A stretch of DNA of 64,000 bases from Sutterella megalosphaeroides (GTDB lineage Bacteria; Pseudomonadota; Gammaproteobacteria; Burkholderiales; Burkholderiaceae_F): NCBI RefSeq assembly GCF_003609995.1, contig NZ_AP018786.1, positions 1,312,001 through 1,376,000 of the forward strand. The letters run 5' to 3'. A program made the translations under genes and the position numbers. Shown here piece after piece: positions 35,518-44,883 of the stretch; position 1 is the first letter of the stretch, and the number at the start of each line of letters is the position of its first letter. The notes under the pieces are model-generated. The model saw nothing but the letters and a program-made list of their open reading frames with translations. It was not told the DNA's origin and ran no database searches.

Positions 35518-36636
35518 ATGGCCAAGAAAGTTTTTCTCGACTTTGAAAAGGATATCGAGCTTCTCGAATCGAAAATCGACGAACTGCGCGCGCTCGAAGA
35601 CGAGGGCGTCGAAGGTACGAAGGCGGTCAGCGTCGCCTCCGAAATCGCATCGCTCGAATCGAAGTCCTACGAACTTCTCAAGAAGACGTACGCGTCGCTC
35701 ACCCCCTGGCAGACGTCGCTCGTCGCCCGTCACCCGAACCGTCCCTACACGCTCGACTACATCGAAGCGCTCTGCACGGACTTTCACGAACTCCACGGCG
35801 ACCGCGCTTTTGCGGACGACGCGGCGATCGTCGGGGGGCTTGCGCGCATCGCCGACATCAACGTCGTCGTGATCGGCAACCAGAAGGGGCGGTCGCTTCG
35901 CGAACGCACGCAGCGCAACTTCGGCATGGCGCGCCCCGAAGGCTACCGCAAGGCCCTGCGCCTTATGAAAATGGCGGAAAAGTTCGGCCTTCCCGTCCTC
36001 ACCTTCGTCGACACCCCCGGGGCCTATCCCGGGATCGACGCCGAAGAGCGCGGGCAGTCCGAAGCGATCGGTCGCAACCTCTACGAGATGGCGACCTTGA
36101 ACGTGCCGATCGTCTCCTGCGTGATCGGCGAAGGCGGCTCGGGCGGGGCGCTCGCGATTGCGGTCGCCGACTGCGTGATGATGCTCCAGTACGCGACTTA
36201 TTCGGTCATTTCCCCGGAAGGCTGCGCCTCGATTCTCTGGAAGAGTGCCGCGGAGGCCCCCCGCGCCGCGGAAGCGTTGGCGCTTACGGCCGACCGCTTG
36301 TCGGAACTCGGCCTCGTCGATCGCGTCGTCTCGGAACCCATCGGGGGCGCGCACCGCGATCCGAAGCTCATGTGCACGACCCTGAAGAAGGTCGTGGTCG
36401 ACGAACTGCGCGAACTCCTCGCACTTTCCCGCGAAGAGCTCCTCGCGCGCCGCGCCGAGCGGATCGATCGCTACGGCGATTTCGAATACGTCGCGACCGA
36501 AGGGTCAACGCGTGCCGAAGCCGTTCCCCCTGTTGCGCCCGCTCCTGCTGCGGAAGCGGCGCCCGCTCCTGCCGAAGCTCCGGCCGCCCCTGCCGCGACC
36601 GAAGCTCCCGTTGCGTCCGAAGCGAAGGCCCTCTGA
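35518..36636 (+). CDS. accA: Acetyl-CoA carboxylase carboxyltransferase subunit alpha, with C-terminal Ala/Pro tail
   Basis: This 372-residue subunit forms malonyl-CoA with Acc[16 protein letters not shown] and [19 protein letters not shown] are the active-site and biotin-transfer motifs. The normal domain ends near residue 322. About 50 more residues form a low-complexity tail of Ala, Pro and Glu (for example [18 protein letters not shown]), which E. coli AccA lacks. No ribosome-binding site is visible before the ATG. It follows cysS at 91 bases, a common neighbourhood in Burkholderiales. A terminator lies 75 bases downstream. Confidence 0.95.
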   Translation: MAKKVFLDFEKDIELLESKIDELRALEDEGVEGTKAVSVASEIASLESKSYELLKKTYASLTPWQTSLVARHPNRPYTLDYIEALCTDFHELHGDRAFADDAAIVGGLARIADINVVVIGNQKGRSLRERTQRNFGMARPEGYRKALRLMKMAEKFGLPVLTFVDTPGAYPGIDAEERGQSEAIGRNLYEMATLNVPIVSCVIGEGGSGGALAIAVADCVMMLQYATYSVISPEGCASILWKSAAEAPRAAEALALTADRLSELGLVDRVVSEPIGGAHRDPKLMCTTLKKVVVDELRELLALSREELLARRAERIDRYGDFEYVATEGSTRAEAVPPVAPAPAAEAAPAPAEAPAAPAATEAPVASEAKAL

Positions 36637-36710
36637 CGGGACATCCCGAGGCCTCGAGTTTTCTCAGACCTCGGTCCCTTCGGTCCTTTCGGAGCCTTCC
36701 GATCATTCTC

Positions 36711-36754
36711 AACGCCCGACGCGTCCGTCCCGGACGTGGTCGGGCGTTCTCATT
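36711..36754 (+). terminator. Terminator of accA
   Basis: AACGCCCGAC pairs with GTCGGGCGTT, enclosing a second CGTCCG/CGGACG-type stem, followed by TTCTCATTT. It ends 10 bases before the convergent MgtE-like gene. Confidence 0.7.
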
Positions 36755-36763
36755 TCGGGCTCC

Positions 36764-37537
36764 TCACCCGAAAAGCACGTCCGCAAGGAAAAGGTAGGCG
36801 AGCCCGAAATAGATGAAGACCCCCAGAAGGTCCATCACCGACGTGATGAGGGGCGAGGAAAGCGTCGCGGGGTCGAGCCCGCAGCGCTTCGCGACGAAAG
36901 GCAGAAGCGCTCCGATCACGCCCCCTGCGGCCGTGCAGACGAACATCGAGAGCGCGACGACGCAAAGCACCCCGGGCGCGGCATCCTTCGTCACCCAAGC
37001 AAGGATCCCCTCAAGGAGTGCAACCAGGATCCCCAAGGCGCCCGAGACGAGGAGTTCCCGCCCGAGAACGCGGGCGAGGTCGCGCCCGCAAAGCCGCAAG
37101 GTGCCCGTAGAGAGCGCCCGAATGACGAGCGTGGCCGACTGACTTCCCGCGTTTCCGCCCATGTCGACGATCGGTGCGATGAAGGCCGCAAGAAGAATCA
37201 CATGTTCGAGCATCTCCGTTTGGGCGGCAACCGCCGTGCTCGTGAGCATCCCGAAAAGCGTGAGCAACACGAGCCACACGGCCCGAACGGAAAAGAGCCG
37301 CACGACGGGCGTGCGCAGCAGATCGAGTTCGTCGAGATTCTGCGAGGCGGTTGCCGATCGGATGTCGTTGCGGGAGGGGGTGAGGACGGTCTCGGGGACG
37401 GCCGCGGGGGCGGTGACAGCGTCGCCGAACCCCCAGGCGGGGGCGGAGGAAAAATGCGCGTCGGAAAGCGTCCAGAGGGCGCGCTCGGGCGCGGCGTGAC
37501 GGAGTTCGAAAGCGGCGGTGGGGATGAAGCGGTTCAT
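36764..37537 (-). CDS. MgtE-type magnesium transporter, membrane domain only
   Basis: This 257-residue inner-membrane protein matches only the C-terminal five-helix domain of MgtE/SLC41 transporters. VRAVWLVLLTLFGMLTS (TM1), FIAPIVDMGGNAGSQSATLVIRAL (the loop with the Mg-path Asn/Gly residues), and LITSVMDLLGVFIYFGLAY (last helix) are recognisable. The usual N-terminal helical domain and CBS pair, which gate the channel, are absent, and residues 1-75 are unlike MgtE. AAGGAG sits properly before ATG 37537, so this is not a fragment of a longer frame. A 1.06-kb gap lies upstream. It may be an ungated or partner-dependent magnesium or other divalent transporter. Confidence 0.8.
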   Translation of the reverse strand: MNRFIPTAAFELRHAAPERALWTLSDAHFSSAPAWGFGDAVTAPAAVPETVLTPSRNDIRSATASQNLDELDLLRTPVVRLFSVRAVWLVLLTLFGMLTSTAVAAQTEMLEHVILLAAFIAPIVDMGGNAGSQSATLVIRALSTGTLRLCGRDLARVLGRELLVSGALGILVALLEGILAWVTKDAAPGVLCVVALSMFVCTAAGGVIGALLPFVAKRCGLDPATLSSPLITSVMDLLGVFIYFGLAYLFLADVLFG

Positions 37538-38108
37538 GGGTAGTCTCCTTCGAATGCGGTTTCTCGAATAGAGCGAACGCGTACCGAGGGGGCCGTACGT
37601 GCCGTGGTCGTTGGGGCATTGTTACCAAGTGCCTGCTCTTCGCGCGAAGGCGTGCGAACGCGGCTCCGAATGCGGTGCGAACGCATCCGGGGAGCGGACA
37701 ACGACAACGAAGCAACAACGAACGACGTGCTCGAGGAGAGAAAACTTCGAAAAGACCGAAAGTCGGAGCGGAAAAGAGAAGGTCGGCCGTGCGTTTCGTT
37801 CGGGAACGAAGCACGAAGACGACTTCTCCGAGCAGCTCCGGAGAGCTCGGTCGGCTCGAGTGCTCTCGCAACGATGCAAGGCGGCTCGGTGCGGTTCAAC
37901 AGGTTGTGTTCGCGAACGTCCCGACGAAGGCCGTGCCTTCGTACGCTCCGGACGGCGAACACGGCCGATCATGCGGCGCGTCGAACCGAAGGAGAGGACA
38001 TCCGCGAGCAAGTAGGCTCGGGATCCATAGAAAAGTGAATGTGAAAAGAAGAAAAAGCGGCGCGGGAGGAAGGGTCCTTGGGACGTTGTTCCCTCACGCG
38101 ACCGCGGC

Positions 38109-38138
38109 ATTCTAGCCTAGGACGGTTCGTCCGGGCAA
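38109..38138 (-). promoter_or_regulatory. Possible promoter for the MgtE-like gene
   Basis: Read on the minus strand, TTGCCC and TAGAAT are separated by 18 bases. The long leader that follows could be regulatory. Confidence 0.35.
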
Positions 38139-38353
38139 GACCGACCTGCGGGTCAGCGTAACCCTCGGTCTTTCGGTCGTCTCAAAAACGCACCCGCCCC
38201 CGGCCGGCAGCCGCCCCGCAGTCACCCCGAAGTCATCCCGCACGCCCTCTGAAAGCGTCTTGAACGTCGGTCGGAAACGGACCACATTTTATGGGGTCCG
38301 CGCGGCCGCGCATCGCCCTAGTCGTGGGTCCTATGGGGTGAATCTCTCAAAAA

Positions 38354-38369
38354 TACAACATATAGTGGT
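38354..38369. promoter_or_regulatory. NrdR-box-like element upstream of nrdD
   Basis: TACAACATATAGTGGT resembles the NrdR repressor box (ACAC-W-ATAT-x-W-GTGT type) about 230 bases before nrdD. A second weaker match, GGTATATTGAT, lies near 38396-38406, but centre-to-centre spacing of about 39 bases is longer than the usual three turns. Confidence 0.3.
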
Positions 38370-38595
38370 TTTCGTGGGGGTTGGGCACCCTTTTTGGTAT
38401 ATTGATTCAATGAGATCGATAGAAAAATAGTATGCAACCCGAAAATCGAGATCTTTGAGGGCCTAAGCGCTTTCATCGGACCCGATCGGGAAGTCGGGTT
38501 GCGGCTCGTTCTCCAACGGACCTTCAAACTGTGGTTTAATTGCACCCCTTGTTTCATCAAATCGATGCCAACCGTTTTCCGAGGAGGAGGTTCCC

Positions 38596-40758
38596 ATGCT
38601 GCAGGTCATCAAGAAGGACAACAACGTTGAAGCCTTCGACTCGCAAAAAATCGTCGCCGCGATCCGCAAGGCGGCGTTTCGTTGCGATCGTGCGATCGAC
38701 CTGCCGACGATGGAACGCATCGCCGAAGAGGTGCTCGTGCGGCTCGGCGCGCGCGAAACGGTGACGGTGGCCGAGCTCCACGAGCTCGTCATCGCAGCGC
38801 TCGCTTTCTTCCATTACAAGGAAGTGGCCGAAGCCTATGCCGAGTACCGCTACTACAAGACGACCTACGCGAAGACGTTCGAGCAGCTCCGCCAGGATGC
38901 GGACGACGTTCTGCGCCTCGGCGACCGCGAAAACGCGAACTACGACAGCTCGCTCGTCTCGACGAAGGGCTCGCTCATCAAGGGCTACCTCACGAAGAGC
39001 CTCTACAAGCAGTTCTACCTCTCGAAGCGCGAAAAGGAACTCATCGAGCGCGGGGACATCTACATTCACGACCTGCGCGACATGATTCTCGGCTGCATCA
39101 ACTGCTGCCTCTTCGACATCGGCGGCGTCCTGAAGGGCGGCTTCGAGATGAGCAACGTTCAGTACACGGAACCGAAGACGGTCCTCTCGGCCCTTCAGGT
39201 CGTGGGCGACATCACGCTCGTTGCGACCGCGCAGCAGTTCGGGGGCTTTACGCTGCCCGAACTCGACAAGGTGCTTCTGCCGTATGCGTTGAAGAGCTGG
39301 AAGGCCGCCTACGAGAAGTACCTCTCCTTCGAGATGCCCGAAGCGCGCGCCCGCGAGTGCGCAGATCACGACGTCGTACGCGAACTCGAACAGGGCTTCC
39401 AGTCGCTCGAATTGAAGCTCAACACCGTCCCCTGCAGCCGCGGCGACTTCGCCTTCACGACGATCACGTTCGGTCAGTGGGACCACGAAAAGCTCGACGA
39501 AAACGAACGTCGCTGGCTCTCCGAAATCGACCGCATCATGCTACGCGTGCGCCGCAACGGTCACGGGAAGGACCACAAGCCCGTGGTCTTCCCGAAGCTT
39601 GTCTACCTCTTTGACGAAAAGCAGGTGGACGGCGACCGTTGGAGCGAGATGCTCTTTGACGAGGCCGTCAAGACGAGCACGAGCTGCATGTATCCGGATT
39701 ACCTCTCACTCTCGTCCGAGCGCGGCAGCGTCTCGAAGATCTTCCGCGAAGACCACGCGATCACCTCGCCCATGGGGTGCCGCGCGTTCCTCTCGCGCTG
39801 GGTGAACGAAGCGGGCGAAGCCGTGACGGTGGGCCGTTGCAACATCGGCGCCGTCTCGCTCAACCTCCCGATCATCCTGACGCTTGCGCAAATCGAGTCG
39901 CCCGACAACTGGAAGGAACACTTCTGGGACCTCCTCGACGAGCGTCTTCAGACGATTCGCGACTTCCTCAAGAAGCGCTACGACATTCTGCGCAATCAGA
40001 AGTGCTCGAGCAATCCGCTCGCTTTCACGCAGGGGGGGTTCTACGAAGGGACGAAGGACCCGGACGACGTCGTGGGCGACCTCGTGCGCTACATGACCGC
40101 GTCCTTCGGGATCACGGCGCTCGACGAAGCGACGTACCTCTGGTCCGGGAAGCGCCTCATCGAAGAGGGCGGCAAATTTTCCGCGGAAGTTCTCCGTCAC
40201 ATGCAGAAGCGCTTGGACGTCTTCAAGAAGGAAGACGGCTACCTTTACGCCATCTACGGTACGCCCGCCGAGTCGCTTTGTGCCACGCAGGCGAAGCAGT
40301 ACGACCGCTTCTGCGCGGAACACCGCGTGCGCAACGTCTTCCGTTCGACCCCGCACTACAGCCCCGACTACTTCACGAATTCCTTCCACGTGAACGTGAC
40401 CGAGGACATTACGCCCTTCGAGAAGCAGGAGAAGGAATATGAAAACTTCCACCTCTGCGAAGGCGGGCACATTCAGTACGTGCGCTTGGACAATCCGGAA
40501 AACTTCGACGCCGTCAAAGCGATCATCCGCCGCGGCATGAAGATGGGCTTCTACCAGGGCGTCAACTTCGACAGCGCTTACTGCAACCACTGCGGCAAGC
40601 ACTCGACGAACGTGCTCTTTACCTGCCCCGAGTGCGGCAGCAACGACCTCTCGGTGATCAGCCGAGTGTGCGGCTACCTCGGGTACTCGAACGTGAACGG
40701 CATCTCCCGCATGAACGACGGGAAGATGTCGGAAATCGTCAACCGCGTGAGCATGTAA
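38596..40758 (+). CDS. nrdD: Anaerobic ribonucleoside-triphosphate reductase
   Basis: This 720-residue class III reductase makes deoxynucleotides without oxygen. Residues 1-90 form an ATP-cone (VIKKDNNVEAFDSQKI). The central barrel includes the cysteines NTVPCSRGDF and TSTSCMYPDY. The C-terminus has a zinc site with CNHCG and CPECG and the glycyl-radical motif RVCGYLG near residues 690-696. GAGGAGGAGG precedes the ATG. The activase gene nrdG lies downstream past a terminator. The gene implies anaerobic growth. Confidence 0.97.
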   Translation: MLQVIKKDNNVEAFDSQKIVAAIRKAAFRCDRAIDLPTMERIAEEVLVRLGARETVTVAELHELVIAALAFFHYKEVAEAYAEYRYYKTTYAKTFEQLRQDADDVLRLGDRENANYDSSLVSTKGSLIKGYLTKSLYKQFYLSKREKELIERGDIYIHDLRDMILGCINCCLFDIGGVLKGGFEMSNVQYTEPKTVLSALQVVGDITLVATAQQFGGFTLPELDKVLLPYALKSWKAAYEKYLSFEMPEARARECADHDVVRELEQGFQSLELKLNTVPCSRGDFAFTTITFGQWDHEKLDENERRWLSEIDRIMLRVRRNGHGKDHKPVVFPKLVYLFDEKQVDGDRWSEMLFDEAVKTSTSCMYPDYLSLSSERGSVSKIFREDHAITSPMGCRAFLSRWVNEAGEAVTVGRCNIGAVSLNLPIILTLAQIESPDNWKEHFWDLLDERLQTIRDFLKKRYDILRNQKCSSNPLAFTQGGFYEGTKDPDDVVGDLVRYMTASFGITALDEATYLWSGKRLIEEGGKFSAEVLRHMQKRLDVFKKEDGYLYAIYGTPAESLCATQAKQYDRFCAEHRVRNVFRSTPHYSPDYFTNSFHVNVTEDITPFEKQEKEYENFHLCEGGHIQYVRLDNPENFDAVKAIIRRGMKMGFYQGVNFDSAYCNHCGKHSTNVLFTCPECGSNDLSVISRVCGYLGYSNVNGISRMNDGKMSEIVNRVSM

Positions 40759-40784
40759 CGCCGTACGGGTGTCGAACGCACGCG

Positions 40785-40822
40785 AAGGGCCGGACCACTG
40801 AGGTCTCGGCCCTTTCTCTTTT
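40785..40822 (+). terminator. Terminator between nrdD and nrdG
   Basis: AAGGGCCG-GACC pairs with GGTC-t-CGGCCCTT (one bulged base) and runs into TTTCTCTTTT. nrdG starts 69 bases later, so it depends on read-through or its own promoter, which would keep the activase below the reductase. Confidence 0.75.
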
Positions 40823-40890
40823 CTCCGAATTCCGCCCGGACCCGCCCTCGGGTATCCTTGGGGCGAATCAACCATCGAGGTAACTTCGTC

Positions 40891-41379
40891 ATGCACTACA
40901 TCGGTCTGAGCACCTGCGACACCGCCAACGGCCCGGGCGTTCGGGTTTCGCTCTTTTGTTCGGGCTGCACCCTGCACTGCAAGGGGTGCTTCAATCCGGA
41001 GAGCTGGGATTTCGAGGCCGGGAAACCCTTTACCGACGAAACGCTTGCCACACTCGTCAAAGAGCTCGAGGAGCCTTATGTGGAGGGTCTGAGCCTTCTC
41101 GGGGGCGACCCCCTCGAACCCCGGAACGAGTCCGAGGTGCTGCGGATCGTGAAGACCGTGCGCGAAAAGTTCGGCTCCTCGAAGTCGATCTGGCTCTGGA
41201 CGGGGCGCAAGCACGAGAAGGTGGCGGACTCGCCCGTTCTCGAGTACGTCGACGTCCTCGTCGACGGCCCCTTCATCGAGCACCTCAAGGTGAAGGAAAA
41301 GGGCGTCTGGTACGGGAGCTCCAACCAGCGCGTGATCCGACTCGCGGACGTGCGCAAGGACGCGCCCTGCGGCGAATAA
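40891..41379 (+). CDS. nrdG: Anaerobic ribonucleotide reductase activating protein
   Basis: This 162-residue radical-SAM enzyme generates the glycyl radical on NrdD. The CxxxCxxC cluster motif is CTLHCKGC after LFCSG, and the SAM-binding glycine region is LLGGDPLEP. Length agrees with the family (about 154-160). The ATG at 40891 begins MHYIGLSTCDTANGPGVRVS, a typical NrdG start; GAGGTAA lies upstream. It is followed after 26 bases by a sensor kinase gene that may be read through from here. Confidence 0.95.
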   Translation: MHYIGLSTCDTANGPGVRVSLFCSGCTLHCKGCFNPESWDFEAGKPFTDETLATLVKELEEPYVEGLSLLGGDPLEPRNESEVLRIVKTVREKFGSSKSIWLWTGRKHEKVADSPVLEYVDVLVDGPFIEHLKVKEKGVWYGSSNQRVIRLADVRKDAPCGE

Positions 41380-41405
41380 TCGTCGCACAAAGGTCGGAGG
41401 CGCTC

Positions 41406-43421
41406 ATGACGGTGTCGAAGGATCGCAAAGCGGATCGAAAGCGCTCGCGTGCGGGTTTGCGCCCGCACATTCTCTCCCGCGCGCTCTTCACGGGGTTTGT
41501 CGTCGGCCTTGCGACTCTGTCGGCTGCATTTCCCGCATCGTCGGCTCGGGCGAGCGCGCCCGAGATCGATCCCTGGGTGCACGTGCGGGCGGACCAACGC
41601 GACACGGCCTGCACGGTTCGGGTGGGCGTGAGTTCCTTTGCGGAATTGAATCCGAACCATCCGATCATCAACGCGACGCTCGAGCATCTCGCGAGAACGC
41701 TCCCGCGGGAAACGGTGTGCGTTAACTACTATCCCACAACCGAGCGGCTGGCGGCGGATTTGCGCAGGAAAGAGGTCGACTTTTTCATCGCTTCAAGCGG
41801 CTTTTACCGTCGAACGCTTCTTCTCGGTGCGAAGGACCTGAGCGTTGTCGCGGGGCCGCACGCACCCGATCCGAATCGGGCGGAGGGGTCGGTCTTTCTC
41901 ACCCGAATCGATCGCACGGACATTCGAGACCTCGAAGACCTGCGCGGCAAAACGCTCGTTGCAAACCTCGACTGGGGGTTTTCGGGCTTTCAGACGGCGT
42001 TGCGCGAAATCGTTCCCCTGCAACCGCAGGGGGCGCGCGCCAAGGACTTTTTCCGCTCGATCGCCTTCGTCGGGCACGACCAGAAGGCCGTGCCCGAAGC
42101 GCTCCTCGAAGGCAGAGCCGACGCGGGCGCCCTCAAAACGTGCCTTCTCGAAGAGTACGAAGCGCGTCGCCCCGAGTGGAAGGGAAAGTTTCGGGTCATC
42201 AACGAGATCCCCGATACGGACTTCGCCTGCCGCACGTCGACGCGGCTTTATCCCAACTGGGTTTTCGCCGCCACGCCGCGCGCCCCGACGGCGCTCGCGC
42301 GCCGTACGGCACTCGCACTTCTCGAAATGCCCCGCACCGAGGAAGGCCTCTACTGGGGGATCGGGACGGACTTTTCCGAAGTGGACGGTCTGATGCGGGA
42401 CCTTCGACTCGGACCCTACGAGATTCTCGACGAATGGTCGCTGCGCGCGCTCTGGGAACGCTACAAGGTGCTCGTGAGCGTACTCTTGACGCTCGTTGCC
42501 GGGGGGCTTCTTCACGCGTGGCGTGCCGAGCGGCTCGTGCGGCGTCGCACGGCGCAGTTGACGGCGGCCCACGCCCGCGAAAAAGCGGCCGCCCGCGAGG
42601 CGCGCCTTCAGGAAGAGCGTCTGGCACTTTTGCAAAAGCGTGCGGCCGTCGGGCAGATGTCGAACATGGTCGCGCACGAACTGCGTCAGCCCTTGGCCGC
42701 CATTCTTGCCTACGGGCACGGGCTTGAACGTCTGGCGGAAGCCGGGCGCGTGAATGCCGACGTTCTCGGCTCGACCCTCGTCAAAATCACTCGCGAAGCC
42801 GAGCGTGCGAACGGGATCGTCGAGCGGGTGCGGCAGTACGCGCGCACAAAGAGCGTGCGCCGCACCTCGACCGACGCACGAGCGCTTTTCGACGAAGCGG
42901 TGCGGGCCTTCCGGTTGACGGAAAGAGCGCGCCGGGTCGCGTTCGAAGCTGCGGACGAAACGCTCGATGCGACCGAGGACGGACTGCGCGCCGTCGGGCC
43001 CTTGCCTCTTTGGGTCGACGAACTCGAGACGGGTCTTGCGCTTCAAAATCTCTTGAGAAACGCAGCCGATGCGGCCAATTCTCAAGGAGCGGACGAACGT
43101 GGCGAGCGTGGCAATCCTCGAGTCCGCTTTTCGCTTTCCTCTTCCGGCGGCTACGTTGTCTATCGGATCGAAGACAACGGCCCGCGCCTGAGCGACGAAG
43201 CGTTTGCGAGGCTTTCGATGCCGCTCACGTCCGAAAAGCCCGAGGGGCTCGGTCTCGGCCTCGGGATCGCGCGCTCGATTGCGCAAGCTCACGGCGGGCA
43301 GGTTGCGTTCGAACGCCTGGAGACCTCCGGTCTTGCGGCCCTCTTCGCGCTGCCGATCCAAACGCCCTCGGCAGGATACCCGCACGAACCTTCCGGCAAG
43401 CCTTCGAGCGACGAAAAGTAA
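41406..43421 (+). CDS. Sensor histidine kinase with PhnD-type periplasmic domain (TtrS-like), copy 2
   Basis: This 671-residue inner-membrane kinase has an N-terminal basic region and membrane helix, then a PhnD-like ligand-binding domain (VRVGVSSFAELNP, VDFFIASSGFYRR, LEDLRGKTLVANLDWGFSGF, GRADAGALKTC). A second helix near 358-376 leads into a coiled coil and a kinase core with VAHELRQPLAAILAYG (phospho-His), NLLRNAADAA and GLGLGIARS. GGAGG precedes ATG 41406. The FixJ-type regulator gene follows 13 bases downstream, then a cytochrome and a flavin reductase, so this is a complete sensing-to-reductase unit. It is a paralogue of the kinase at 19254. Confidence 0.88.
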   Translation: MTVSKDRKADRKRSRAGLRPHILSRALFTGFVVGLATLSAAFPASSARASAPEIDPWVHVRADQRDTACTVRVGVSSFAELNPNHPIINATLEHLARTLPRETVCVNYYPTTERLAADLRRKEVDFFIASSGFYRRTLLLGAKDLSVVAGPHAPDPNRAEGSVFLTRIDRTDIRDLEDLRGKTLVANLDWGFSGFQTALREIVPLQPQGARAKDFFRSIAFVGHDQKAVPEALLEGRADAGALKTCLLEEYEARRPEWKGKFRVINEIPDTDFACRTSTRLYPNWVFAATPRAPTALARRTALALLEMPRTEEGLYWGIGTDFSEVDGLMRDLRLGPYEILDEWSLRALWERYKVLVSVLLTLVAGGLLHAWRAERLVRRRTAQLTAAHAREKAAAREARLQEERLALLQKRAAVGQMSNMVAHELRQPLAAILAYGHGLERLAEAGRVNADVLGSTLVKITREAERANGIVERVRQYARTKSVRRTSTDARALFDEAVRAFRLTERARRVAFEAADETLDATEDGLRAVGPLPLWVDELETGLALQNLLRNAADAANSQGADERGERGNPRVRFSLSSSGGYVVYRIEDNGPRLSDEAFARLSMPLTSEKPEGLGLGLGIARSIAQAHGGQVAFERLETSGLAALFALPIQTPSAGYPHEPSGKPSSDEK

Positions 43422-43434
43422 AGGAGCAAGAATC

Positions 43435-44061
43435 ATGACGGAATCCCGATTGCCCGATGCCGACGCACTCGTTCGGATCGTCGACGACGATACGGTGTTG
43501 ACGGACGCGCTCGCTTTCATGTTGCAGTGCGAAGGCTGGAAGGTGCAGACCTACCCGAACGCGGCCGCTTTTCTCGCGGGCGACGCGCCGTCCGTTCCGG
43601 GCGTCCTCATTCTCGATCATCAGATGCCGGGGATGAGCGGAGCGGAGCTTCAGTTCGAACTCGAGCGCCGCGGCTCGCAATTGCCGATTGTTTTTCTCAC
43701 GGCCCACGGCGACGTGGATCTTGCCGTACAGACGTTGAGGCGCGGCGCGTACCATTTCCTGCAAAAACCCGTCGACCCCGAAGCGCTCCTTACGACGATC
43801 GCCGAGGCGGCGGAGGCGGACCGCCGACGCCGCGGCGCGATTCCCGACGCGCGCGAGGCGAAGGAAAAGCTTGCCGCACTGACCGCGCGCGAGCGGCAGG
43901 TGATCGAGCTTCTCGGCAAGGGGCTTCTCAACAAACAGATCGCCGAACGACTCGCTCTCTCGGTGCGTACGGTCGAAGTCTATCGGGCGAGCGCCTACCG
44001 AAAGCTCGGCGTACGGAGCGTTGCGGAAATCGCTCGGATTTTGCAGGCGCTCGAGCCGTGA
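43435..44061 (+). CDS. FixJ/TtrR-type response regulator, copy 2
   Basis: This 208-residue regulator has a receiver domain (VDDDT, phospho-Asp in LILDHQMPGMSG, FLTAHG, FLQKPVDP) and a LuxR-type helix-turn-helix (LTARERQVIELLGKGLLNKQIA, SVRTVEVYRASAYRKLG). AAGGAG precedes the ATG. It is co-transcribed with the PhnD-type kinase. A palindrome-like site at 44234-44252, between this gene and the cytochrome gene, is a candidate target. Confidence 0.92.
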   Translation: MTESRLPDADALVRIVDDDTVLTDALAFMLQCEGWKVQTYPNAAAFLAGDAPSVPGVLILDHQMPGMSGAELQFELERRGSQLPIVFLTAHGDVDLAVQTLRRGAYHFLQKPVDPEALLTTIAEAAEADRRRRGAIPDAREAKEKLAALTARERQVIELLGKGLLNKQIAERLALSVRTVEVYRASAYRKLGVRSVAEIARILQALEP

Positions 44062-44233
44062 GTCGCCAGATTTCGGTCGCTCAGCCCGTGTAAATCGGGA
44101 AAGTAGGGGAAGCGGGCGAGAAGCCTGCGGATCTCTTTTGAGGGGGAGTTCTCGTGCGAACGGGGGCTCCCTTTTCGCATTCGAGGGAGGGGCGTCGGGG
44201 CCCCGCAAACCTTCGCGAACCTTGACGGAGTCG

Positions 44234-44252
44234 TACCGTACTTAAGTAGGGA
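44234..44252. promoter_or_regulatory. Palindromic site TACCG-N9-AGGGA with TACTTAAGTA core
   Basis: A perfect ten-base palindrome TACTTAAGTA (44239-44248) lies within TACCG...AGGGA, about 105 bases before the cytochrome ATG. It resembles the WACCT-N8-AGGTW sites of island 1, with one more base in the centre and weaker outer bases. Confidence 0.35.
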
Positions 44253-44356
44253 CGGATCGTACGCTTCGGGATGTGAAGAACAGAGTTTCGAGGGTCGGAG
44301 CGGGGCCGCACGGATCGGCCTTCCCTTCGACCGGAGAAGTAACGAGAGATCCCAAA

Positions 44357-44725
44357 ATGAAAAATTTCCTCATGACGGCATCGGCCCTCGTCGTCGCGTT
44401 GGCGACGCTCGGCGGCGCTCCCACCGTTTCGGCCGCCGAGGCCTCAAGCACGCACGCTTTCCTTGCCGACCGCCACGCGGCCCGCAACGTTCCGTGCTCG
44501 GGCTGCCACAAGGGCACGCCCAACGCCGACGTCGACATGCAACAGTGCCTCGCATGCCACGGCGGCTCCTATGCGGCGCTCGCGAAAAAGACCGAATCGG
44601 ACGACATCAACCCGCACGATACGCACCTCGGCGAAGCGCAGTGCGTCACCTGCCACCAGGGACACAAAGAACCGCGTCTCTCGTGCGACGGTTGCCACGA
44701 ATTTCCCGACATTCGCGTTCCCTGA
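44357..44725 (+). CDS. Periplasmic tetrahaem cytochrome c
   Basis: This 122-residue protein has a signal peptide (residues 1 to about 27, TVSAA) and four haem-binding sites: CSGCH, CLACH, CVTCH and CDGCH. HAFLADRHAARNVPC before the first haem copies the AFLADRH segment of the 6201-6542 cytochrome. The ATG at 44357 is where the signal peptide begins. It probably donates electrons to the flavin reductase encoded 158 bases downstream. The two genes are likely controlled by the upstream kinase/regulator pair. Confidence 0.92.
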   Translation: MKNFLMTASALVVALATLGGAPTVSAAEASSTHAFLADRHAARNVPCSGCHKGTPNADVDMQQCLACHGGSYAALAKKTESDDINPHDTHLGEAQCVTCHQGHKEPRLSCDGCHEFPDIRVP

Positions 44726-44883
44726 TCGGAGTCGAACGGATCCGATTGGAACGACAGAGTACTTCAAGAGGCTTTCGGAATCGCGAGACTCTTGAGGGGG
44801 ATCTCACCGCAATGACAACGCCTTCCAGACAGCGGGCTTCTAAGGCGTTTTCGAGAGCCCGCATCCTTAGAAAGGAGATAACT

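Larger units (their letters stand above)
37538..38595. other. 1.06-kb non-coding region upstream of the MgtE-like gene and nrdD
   Basis: No credible gene on either strand; open frames here are Ser/Arg-rich shadows. On the minus strand a promoter is possible with TTGCCC (38138-38133) and TAGAAT (38114-38109), 18 bases apart. It would give a leader of about 565 bases before the MgtE-like ATG. A hairpin with arms AAGACCGA/TCGGTCTT surrounds 38137-38174. I searched by eye for the M-box magnesium riboswitch and did not find its conserved core. The part near 38330-38440 is A+T-rich and faces nrdD. Confidence 0.45.

Noticed and set aside
37538-38595. Magnesium M-box or cobalamin riboswitch in the long gap
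   Set aside because: Conserved cores could not be found by eye on either strand; left as an unexplained leader.
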